DNA of 64,000 nucleotides from Sepiola atlantica. Its lineage: Eukaryota > Mollusca > Cephalopoda > Sepiida > Sepiolidae. Below, in pieces: positions 56,498 to 64,000 of the stretch. Both the position numbers and the translations under genes were made by a program. A model generated the notes under the pieces. It saw only the letters and a program-made list of their open reading frames with translations. It searched no databases and had not been told where the DNA came from. Positions within the stretch are counted from its first letter, which is position 1; every line of letters begins with the position of its first letter. The stretch is from contig OY744523.1 of the NCBI GenBank assembly GCA_963556195.1, forward strand, positions 81,147,980 through 81,211,979, given 5' to 3'.

Positions 56498-56732
56498 ATT
56501 CGTAAAAATATATATTAGTTAACTGTTCTAATAATTTAGAATAATTTAAAAGAAGAATCTCATTTTTTTTTTAGGGGGGGGGGGGGTAATTTAGCTGAGG
56601 GTGTTTAATCTACAAATTTACCAAAGTTTGTTGTTAAAATTATGGAATTATGAAGTAAAAACATCTTTTTTAATACCCCCCCCCCCCCCTTCTCAATTAA
56701 TTACTGCCCGGCGGGCAGGTAAGTTTTGCTAG

Positions 56733-57326
56733 TTTTATTACTAATTTTAAAAAACAATTTTGTTATCGATTATAGACTGTATTTTTGTGCAGATTTTGCC
56801 TTTTTAATTTTTGTTCCATTATTTTTTTTAATTTTTGTTCCATTATCTTTTTAATTTTTTTTGTCAAATTGTTGCAAATGTTAAGATGCCTTTTTATGTT
56901 TAGATGTGGGAAAGCAGTTTGCATATTGTGTCCATCTTCACAAATAGTTGCTGCAGCAGATAATTAACACATCTTAACCAGAACAATGACTTTTCCAATA
57001 ATCATGACTTAAAGCTGCACTTACAATTTCATTGGTCAGTTTTTTAGCTTCATTATTATTTAGCTTTGTGCTTTCCACATTAAGCACTTTTATTTATCAT
57101 ACAATCGAAGATTAAGCCTACCTACCATTTAGGTTTGCTATCCATGTTTAATATATTATATATTTGTATAATTCAGGCTATTATAGTAGTCTGAATGATA
57201 CAAATTATCAATTTTTATGGAAAAATTACAAACATTAGATATATATACATATCTGAAGTGTATGAGAAGTTGGGTTTTTTTTCAAAATTCTTTATAAACT
57301 TAATTTTATTTTTTTTTATCTTACAG
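56733..57326 (+). other. Intron sequence upstream of a candidate microexon
   Basis: AT-rich; polypyrimidine tract and TTACAG end at 57326. Confidence 0.4.
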
Positions 57327-57344
57327 TCTGCATGTCTCAAGCAG
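57327..57344 (+). CDS. Candidate 18-bp microexon of the epsin-like gene
   Basis: TCTGCATGTCTCAAGCAG lies between TTTTTTTATCTTACAG and GTAAAA. Joined after TG at 48463 it would encode C-L-H-V-S-S and leave AG, preserving phase. The acceptor is good and the donor moderate. I have no protein similarity to support it, and such short matches arise by chance in AT-rich introns. Confidence 0.3.
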
Positions 57345-57469
57345 GTAAAAAATCCTCTGTAATTTCTCTATAAAGTCTTCTAAGGCATTAACAGGTTTTT
57401 TCTTTCACTTTGAGGGTCTTGAAAGTTATATTTTGGGTTTAAGGCTGATTTTGTCATTATTATATTAGT

Positions 57470-57863
57470 GGTACTACTTCAGGGTTTGCGCCTAATTTCC
57501 ATGACTGCTTGGCCGCATCGATCCGACAGGTCACCAACAAAGTCGTGCGCATCGCCTACACCACATTCTGGTGGGCAGTAGAGATTTCTGATGTCAGAAA
57601 TTCATAACCTGCTCCGGAGATTCTAGGCTCTGACACAATTGCTGAAAATTCATTTTTTGAGTTTGGCTTAGCGTCTCCTTCCAATTTTTATTGGCTGCTT
57701 GCTATAAACTGCCTTGCAGCATCCTGATTGGTCAGTTTTTTTTTTCCCCAGTTTTGTTCACAGCCTCGTTTTTTGACTCGGCAGGTCTCGGACGCTTCCG
57801 TAAGCTGCCCGATCGCTGCGCCGAGCAGTCACGGAAATTAGGCGCAAACCCTGGAGTAGTACC
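57470..57863 (+). mobile_element. MITE with perfect 8-bp target duplication
   Basis: The 394-bp element is flanked by ATATTAGT on both sides (57462-57469 and 57864-57871). The ends are inverted copies for about 45 bases: GGTACTACTTCAGGGTTTGC at the left, GCAAACCCTGGAGTAGTACC at the right, with further match GCCTAATTTCC-TGACTGCT-GGC. No coding region. An 8-bp duplication fits hAT- or P-type transposases. It is more GC-rich than the surrounding intron. Confidence 0.85.
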
Positions 57864-57871
57864 ATATTAGT

Positions 57872-58930
57872 TGTATATAATTTCTTGTAAACATTTTAAT
57901 TTTAGACTGATTATGAAACTGATTCTAATAAATAGATAGCCCTTTTATTTACTTTATATAATTATATATATTAGAATTTATATCTTTTTAGTTAAGAAAA
58001 GTTTGTCACTTTTTCTTGGATAAGTATTTTTATATTTAATTTTAGGTTTTCTTTTTACAAAAAATGAAATCCATTCAAAAAATATAATCAATTAATCTGG
58101 TTTATTTTACTATCTATATAGAAACTTCCAAATATATATCATTTCCTATAATTTAAAAATACCAGTTCTTTCCTTTTTCAGGCTGTAAAATTCTTGGTAC
58201 TCTTTCCTCTTGCAAATTCAAAATCCTTTAAAAAATATTCTTAAAGAAAATTTATTTTTCTTTCTCAAAGATAATTTTGAATCATTTATGTTCATTATTG
58301 ATTTCTACACTTTATTAATAAACTGTTATTTTTGTTAATCGCTGTTTACCTTGATTTTTACAATAGAAATGATTTTGCCACACACATGCATGCATTTGAT
58401 ATGATTAGTCCATGTATGCTTTTGTAATTTAAAATGTGTTTCTTGGGCGAAAAATGATTAATTTCTTCACATTATTTAGAACAGTACTGTATTTTTTCAA
58501 AAAATGTAATTCTTGATAAAAATGAACGTGAAACTTCTATGAATAATTGGACGTCAGATACATTTAACTTCTTTTTTTGGGGGGAGAGGGGGGATTTATT
58601 ACTATTTTTTAAAATTTTTTGTGTCTACGTTTTTAAATCTGAACACTATTCTACTAATTGTCCTTTGATGACACCCTTGTAAATACAAGTTCAGTGACTT
58701 TACGTCAATTGTTTGAATTGCAAAGAGAATTTCTCTTTTATTATTAACTATCTGTCCTTACTTGGCATTACCTGGATGGAGACATAGTGCCACATCGATG
58801 GCTAGAGAAAAATGACTAAAAATATAAGTCAAATCATATTTCAGCACTATTAACCCTGTTACCACGTCTCAAAACAGGATACGGAGTGTAAGTAAAAATC
58901 ATGTAGAAATAACATTGTGCTTAATTATTG
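57872..58930 (+). other. AT-rich sequence without recognised features
   Basis: No exon or element seen. No further CLINT1-like exon could be identified here. Confidence 0.4.
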
Positions 58931-58932
58931 TA

Positions 58933-59203
58933 GAATTTGGTATATTCGGACTACTGTTCTCATCTTGGGTGTTTTTAGCACAACGTTTTCGACCGATGTA
59001 ACCTCCGACCTTGTGGGACTCGTGAATCTGGACGTAATTTCGAATGGAACGCTTTATTAATCCACGGAGGTAACATGCTCTCTGTTCCATCTGCCATGAC
59101 TGGGAAGAAAGTCTTCAGTAATTCACAATTCTTCGTATCACCAGCACTGAGGATTGAACCTTCAACCTGTCACTTAATACTATATCCACTGCGCCACGGG
59201 TCC
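58933..59203 (-). mobile_element. tRNA-derived SINE
   Basis: On the minus strand the element starts near 59203 with GGACCCGTGGCGCAGTGGAT, giving the A box TGGCGCAGTGGA (59196-59185). The B box GGTTCAATCCT follows at 59160-59150. These are the RNA polymerase III internal promoter boxes of a tRNA. The body follows, and a tail containing CGTTGTGCTAAAAACACCCA and ATACCAAATTC ends at about 58933. The same tail occurs at 37094-37225 and 47553-47926. SINEs of this kind rely on a partner LINE for movement. Confidence 0.8.
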
Positions 59204-59239
59204 TTGCGGACAATTCCTAGTATGAATTTGGGAGCCTAT

Positions 59240-59900
59240 TCTCGTTTTTTTTTATCTAACTACTTATCACTATACATCACTACTTATCTATTGTTTATAA
59301 TTATAGGTTCCCATATTGTATTGAATTCTATACTAGGTCCTGCTTAGTAAGTCATTGTCGCCTAACATATGTGCTGTTTCTTTGAGTCATCTTACTCTCC
59401 ACCGTTCTTCTCTATCTATAATGTTTGCTTCGTCCCATAAGGGTAGATGGTTTTCCCTTTTCCTTCCATACCTGATTTTTTTCAGTTTCTCCACGTATAC
59501 GGCTTTCTGGTGTTCTTCTTTAGTGGACGACATGTCTCACCTTTGTATACTTTTCCACACTTACATGGAATCGCATACACACAGTTCTTAGTCATGACTT
59601 TTTCTGTAGGAGAGTTTGACTCTCACAAGATGTTTTCAGAGAGTCGAGTCGCTCCTGAATACTATCCTGATGTCATATAGATTTACATATTAAGATTTTT
59701 TCCGACAAGCCCCTCATATATGGTATACAAACTGTGGTGAGTTCTCAGGTAGTGTCCTTTGGTGTTGCATCTAGATTTGTTGGAGCTGATGTCATGCTCT
59801 CTGGATAAATGTTTTGGTGGAGGGTTTCTCTTAACTATCCATTTTACTACATATTGTCTTTACTCGATATTGTAGACACCAACAATCCCTTTCTTTACAT
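59240..59900 (-). mobile_element. Penelope-like element fragment (GIY-YIG end), copy A
   Basis: Minus-strand translation gives PYMRGLSEKILICKS near 59740-59690. NCVYAIPCKCGKVYKGETC follows at 59590-59530, the start of a GIY-YIG-type endonuclease. After a frameshift EEHQKAVY and ENHLPLWDEANIIDREERW follow, then an in-frame stop before LKETAHML, and finally IEFNTIWEPII near 59300. The order matches the C-terminal part of Penelope-like elements, whose nuclease nicks DNA for reverse transcription. At least two frameshifts and two stops are visible. No RT remains. The open frames on the + strand (59075-59680) are shadows. Confidence 0.75.
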
Positions 59901-60039
59901 TATATGGATGGTGGGAGTTGAAATTAGATATTGTCCATCTATAAATATATATATATATATATAGAAGGATGAAAAGGAATTAGAAAAGCGACTGGAGGCA
60001 GATCTTTTTTCAATTCAGTTTCTCTACTTTATATATATA

Positions 60040-60200
60040 TATACACAGGGCTTTACGGAGCCCTCCCAAAAGGAGCACGCTCCTTTTTGCTGGAGCTTAG
60101 TAGAGGAGGGCTCATTTTATATTCAGCGGGAGTGGAGCGAGAGCAATTCCATTTGGGACTAAAGAGCGCTGGTTTTATCACTCCTTGCTCCAAAATTATT
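60040..60200 (+). repeat. Short palindromic GGAGC-rich segment, hAT-like tip
   Basis: CAGGGCTTTACGGAGCCCTC is followed by the palindrome AAAAGGAGCACGCTCCTTTT and several GGAGC/GAGCG units. The CAGGG start resembles hAT ends, but no partner end was found before the assembly gap. Confidence 0.3.
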
Positions 60201-61300
60201 TGATTTTTTTTTTTTAAACATTAGTTTTTTTATTCAACAATAAAAAGAAAAAGAAAAAGAAAAGAAAGTCTCAGACTTTACTCTGAGTTATTTTTTAAAA
60301 TTATATCTCCGGTAAATGTATAGGAAGGGAGAGCGAGAGGGAGAAAGAAACGAGAGAGTTAAGCTTGAAAAGAGAACATTTTTACATCGACATGTTCAAT
60401 TTTTGATAGGACACTTTTCTTAAGGCAGGAGACAATTTGGGCAACAAATGTCGCCAGTGAGTCTATAGATGTCTTTGAAGTTATTTTCTTACAGATTTTA
60501 ACTTTTTGGGATTATGACAAGGATGTTTTATTGCTGATTGAATAAATAAGCCAATTTTTCTTTTATTTTGTGTTTTAAAATAAAGAATTTTAGGTTCAAT
60601 TATACTATAGGGGCCGTTGGATTTTCTCGCCCATTTCGCTCGGTATTCATCCAAATGTTCGATAAAATCGATTTTGGGGTGAAATGGTACATATTGTCCT
60701 GGCAAAAAATTCTAATTTATTTTTTAGCATATATCAAATTGAACTTTTATGCCACATTTTTACCTGTCTTTTCGGCGACATTTTGTTATTCTTAAATTCA
60801 CGACTAGTATGTTTTAACCTTTTCATGTTTGCTTTTAAATTTGTTAAATTCCGTTTAAAACTTGCTTTTGTAAATAGAATGTTCAAAGTTTTTTTTTTGT
60901 GTGTAATAAAATGTTAAAGCAGAAAAAATATATTCAGTCCAAGGAAAAAATATCTTAGTCCAAGGAACAAAACAATAAAAAACCAACATGGCCGGCACCG
61001 ATTAAAACCTGGAATTAAAGTTAGATTCTCAACACTTTAAAAGTAAATGAGAATTTTATTTCAGGACCAAAAATATAATCAAGACCAACAATTAGTTTAA
61101 TCCAAAATTTGAGCGAATACAGAGCGAAAGAAAACAGCGGTCCCTATTCTACAATTAAACCGATGTTTAAACTTAATCAAATTAAAGAAAATATCTAAAA
61201 TTTTTATTTAAAAAAGCAAATAATTAGACTTTCTGACTAATTTGTGGTCTTTTTATAACCGAAAGTAGATTAGATATCTTTCTTTATCTTAAAATATCTA
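60200..61300. other. AT-rich sequence without a recognised gene
   Basis: Contains AAAGAAAAAG-type simple sequence at 60241-60268. Open frames at 60481-60917 have no domain I recognise. Confidence 0.4.
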
Positions 61301-61500
61301 NNNNNNNNNNNNNNNNNNNNNNNNNNNNNNNNNNNNNNNNNNNNNNNNNNNNNNNNNNNNNNNNNNNNNNNNNNNNNNNNNNNNNNNNNNNNNNNNNNNN
61401 NNNNNNNNNNNNNNNNNNNNNNNNNNNNNNNNNNNNNNNNNNNNNNNNNNNNNNNNNNNNNNNNNNNNNNNNNNNNNNNNNNNNNNNNNNNNNNNNNNNN
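61301..61500. other. Assembly gap
   Basis: 200 N bases. The element boundaries on either side cannot be judged across it. Confidence 1.
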
Positions 61501-61768
61501 TTCAAGAAAAAACCGTTTTGTATGGTTTCGGAATTTACGAATAAAAAAATTCACGAATAAAAACTAAGTTCTCACATTAGCATAAAAAAAAAAAAACAAC
61601 AACTTTGAAGTTCTCAAGGCAGCGTTTCGTCCGACTCTCGTCAGGGGAATCGCTGGTAGAGTGATTAAAATACACGAACAACCATAAACTGGTGTAAAAT
61701 AAAGTTGCAAGCAGGTGGCATAAGGTTGTATACATGCGAAATAATATACATAAATAAACGCAAGTAAA

Positions 61769-61769
<1 letters not shown>

Positions 61770-61806
<37 letters not shown>
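61770..61806 (+). repeat. (TA)n microsatellite
   Basis: An uninterrupted TA run of about 36 bases. Confidence 0.9.
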
Positions 61807-61811
<5 letters not shown>

Positions 61812-61825
61812 TTTCTTTTCCCAAA

Positions 61826-62266
61826 TCACCTTGCGGATGACCACGAATCGCCGAATAACTGTAGGGAATATTTCAATTGCCTTTGTCTACAGAGAGTAGG
61901 ACGTCTTGAATTAATAATGATAGCTTCCAATATATCTAGATGGAAGCGGTGTCGTGCTCTGTGCACAATGGTAAATGTATCGTCGGAATATAGATCACGA
62001 CAGATTCTTTTGTCCAAAAGGTGGTCACCTATGGCAGACTCCTGGGCTTGTGACCGCCCGGCTAACGGGACGGGTTCATGACGACGAATGCATCCGGGCA
62101 CATGTTGAGCCACTCTCACCAATAATCGCTGAATGGTCTTGCCTACATAGTCAGCGTCGCACTGACATTGAAAATTATAAATTACGCAACTTTGCTCATT
62201 GGTAGGCAAGACGTCTTTGCGGATCGAGTGGAAAAAATAATGCGCACATTGGCAGCATTGAAACAA
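61826..62266 (-). pseudogene. Nuclease domain of Penelope-like copy B
   Basis: An open run of 146 residues. Motifs: SCVIYNFQCQCDADYVGKT (core strands of the nuclease), then a conserved SAIGDHLLDKRICRD and FHLDILEAIIINSRRPTLC, where the catalytic glutamate (LEAI) is expected. The ATG shown is not a real start because the protein continues upstream in another frame. Confidence 0.7.
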
Positions 62267-62472
62267 TGTGTCACCGAGGAAGATATCTTTTCAACCAAGG
62301 GCTGGATGCAAGAACCCAACCACGGAAGTTTAAGATAAATGGGGCATCGATGAGGACCAAATACCTTAGTTCTAGTGAAGTTATCAACCTTACTTCGGAT
62401 GATATGCGAGACGACGTGCTCGGGGTATCCATTAGAAAGAAAAATGTCCTTGATTTTATCAAGTTCAGGCAC

Positions 62473-62592
62473 TAGTTTTACTGGACTTTATCTTAGCTGG
62501 GATTCTTTTGCCCCTAAACGTAGAAAGAAGGATCTCATTAGGACTCTTGCCCATCGAGCTCTCATGATTTGTTCTAGTACTAGAACAAATCG
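62473..62592 (+). mobile_element. Inverted piece of Penelope-like copy B
   Basis: The + strand reads GTSFTGLYLSWDSFAPKRR and DLIRTLAHRALMICSSTR. In Penelope-like elements this directly precedes the KLVPELDKI segment, which here lies on the minus strand ending at 62482. The junction is at an ACTAGT palindrome (62474-62479). The right end is a perfect 26-base palindrome centred at 62580/62581. Confidence 0.7.
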
Positions 62593-62913
62593 TGTGACTT
62601 TTTCCTTTGGGGCTTTGTCAAGCAACAAGTCTATGTGCCGCCCCTTCCAAGAGATATTGACGAACTAAAGGCTCGAGTAACGGCAGTTGTGGGAACCATT
62701 GACGTAAAGATGCTGGAACGCGTTTGGCAGGAAATGGACTATCGACTAGATGTCTGCCGTGTGACGAATGGTGCTCATATTGAGCAACTTTGAAGATTCC
62801 CCACAAAACTTGAAACTTTAACCTTTCCAACGGTACCAATTTCATTTTTCAACTCCTAATAGTTTTTGAGTTATTAAAAATCGTTATGTTCCCAAGACTT
62901 TTGAAACACCCTG
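62593..62913 (+). mobile_element. Mariner/Tc1-type transposase C terminus and 3' end
   Basis: The + strand encodes CDFFLWGFVKQQVYVPPL, then DIDELKARVTAVVG, then LERVWQEMDYRLDVCRVTNG and stops at 62791-62793. This is the end of a mariner-like transposase, starting at the residues around the third catalytic aspartate. About 95 bases later lies the terminal repeat TTCCCAAGACTTTTGAAACA-CCCTG (ends 62913). The middle of the gene is not here. Confidence 0.8.
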
Positions 62914-63591
62914 GGATTCTCAGTACCCCATATGCGAGTGTTATGCTTGTTAACTTTGCCATTCAGATGGAAGGTCGCCTCATCGCTAAAAACAAGCCGG
63001 TCATCAAAGCCGTTATCTTCCAACTTCTCTTGCATTGCAACGCAAAAGTCACGGCGAAGTGGCTTATCAGTGTCCTTCAACTTTTGGACCAACTTGAGCT
63101 TGTAAGGTACCATTTGCAGTCGTTTCCTTAAGACACGCCAGACAGTTGCTGGAGCAAGCTGAAGTTCCCTGCTGGCTCTTCTCACTGATTTACGGGGGCT
63201 CCGCTGAAAGGCTGTCTGAACTTGCTCAACTGCATCTTCTGAAGTTGAAGGGCGACCTGTTCGCTTACTTGGGCACAAACACCCATCTTTCACAAATTTA
63301 GCATGCCATCTGACAATGGATTTCCTTTCAGGGGCTTCTTTTTTAAATTTCCTGCGAAATGCATGCTGAACACATGTCCACGATTCAGTCTTTGCAAATT
63401 GGATGACGCAAAATGCCTTGTCTTGTTTAGAGAACGCCATTACTGCACCTGGAAAGATAACACGAAAATCATTAGTATGACCAAAAACTTGATTAAGCAA
63501 GCTTTAAAATGGCACCATTTCATTTTTCTACCTGGAATAGTTCATGAGATATACGCATTTGTAATGTTCCCAAGACTATTGAAACACCCTG
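62874..63591 (-). mobile_element. Mariner/Tc1-type transposase N terminus and 5' end
   Basis: On the minus strand, after the terminal repeat ending at 63591 (GTTCCCAAGACTATTGAAAC-ACCCTG on the + strand, TA flank), the protein starts [20 protein letters not shown]. It continues as a two-part helix-turn-helix DNA-binding region (SVRRASRELQLAPATVWRVL) and reaches RLVFSDEATFHLNGK with the first catalytic aspartate. It runs to RIWGTENP and then breaks at 62914, exactly where the 3' repeat of the + fragment ends. The natural start is probably the MAFS methionine at 63438, not the earlier in-frame ATG, since family members begin there. Second and third catalytic aspartates are absent. Confidence 0.8.

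Positions 63592-64000
<409 letters not shown>

Larger units (their letters stand above)
51101..56732 (+). mobile_element. Probable Helitron loaded with minisatellites, ~5.6 kb
   Basis: The 5' end follows an A and reads TCTATTATATAAATCCCACC, then CTGTCTGTATGTATGTATG. This matches the style of the other Helitron 5' ends in the window (TC start, TATATA, then GTAT repeats). The 3' end has the hairpin CTGCCCGGCGGGCAG (56704-56718), ten bases, CTAG at 56729-56732 and then T. Between the ends lie four minisatellite arrays, two U2-related pieces, AGGCGATTA repeats and a foldback element. No helicase is present. Pairing of these two ends as one element is inferred from orientation and flanking A/T. 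They could also be ends of two different copies. Confidence 0.5.
61600..62482 (-). mobile_element. Penelope-like element fragment, copy B
   Basis: On the minus strand from 62482, KLVPELDKIKDIFLSNGYP, then YLKLPWLGSCIQPLVEKIS (62472-62182), leads after a frameshift near 62230 into DVLPTNEQSCVIYNFQC and ADYVGKTIQRLLVRVAQHVP (62266-61826). This is the thumb-to-nuclease part of a Penelope-like element; the nuclease is the GIY-YIG type with an altered first motif. The reading ends at a stop before the (TA)n run at 61770-61806. It belongs to a different subfamily from copy A, with different linker residues. The RT-side neighbour of this fragment is found inverted, at 62473-62580. Confidence 0.78.

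Noticed and set aside
59075..59680. Plus-strand open frames in this region
   Set aside because: They are antisense shadows of the tRNA SINE and Penelope-like nuclease encoded on the minus strand.
61270..61554. Minus-strand open frame across the N run
   Set aside because: It is an artefact of 200 unknown bases.

Overview
The window looks like intronic and intergenic DNA from a large, AT-rich, repeat-dense animal genome. A mollusc, quite possibly a cephalopod, is the best guess. That rests on the mix of mobile elements (Jockey-like and R2-like LINEs, Penelope-like elements, mariner, Helitrons, tRNA-derived SINEs), very long introns, and my memory of similar element proteins; it is an inference, not a proof. 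There is no prokaryotic gene organisation.

The only host gene I can support is an epsin-family gene on the + strand, most like CLINT1 (epsinR, a clathrin adaptor of the trans-Golgi/endosome). Three exons chain in phase: 21392-21523, 32696-32885 and 48422-48463. A possible 18-bp microexon lies at 57327-57344. Introns of about 11.2, 15.5 and 8.9 kb separate them. The ENTH-domain exons and the clathrin/adaptor-binding tail are not visible and presumably lie outside the window.

Everything else readable is mobile or repetitive. 0-13 kb: a decayed minus-strand LINE with a restriction-like endonuclease, and a LINE RNase H fragment. 13-15.2 kb: a DNA transposon with ~335-bp inverted repeats and a broken, unrecognised transposase. 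15.6-17.3 kb: a gag-like protein remnant. 18.8-24 kb: two Jockey-like LINE copies on either side of the first exon. 25 kb: a hAT-like fragment. 27.8-32.1 kb: a Helitron on the minus strand, whose 3' end abuts the 5' end of another. 33.9-36 kb: the 3' end of a + strand Helitron. 40.2 kb: an intact SINE with a U2 snRNA head and perfect 16-bp target duplication. 45.7-47.9 kb: a decayed LINE and a SINE foldback. 51.1-56.7 kb: a probable Helitron filled with minisatellites, U2-related pieces and a nested foldback. 57.5 kb: a MITE with exact 8-bp target duplication. 58.9-63.6 kb: a tRNA SINE, two Penelope-like elements and a scrambled mariner. The window ends in a (TA)n-CAACTA satellite. A 200-base assembly gap lies at 61301-61500.

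None of the element proteins looks intact. The most unusual items are the U2-headed SINE family, the head-to-tail Helitron junction, the minisatellite-bearing Helitron, the long-TIR transposon and the mariner/Penelope rearrangement with strand switches.
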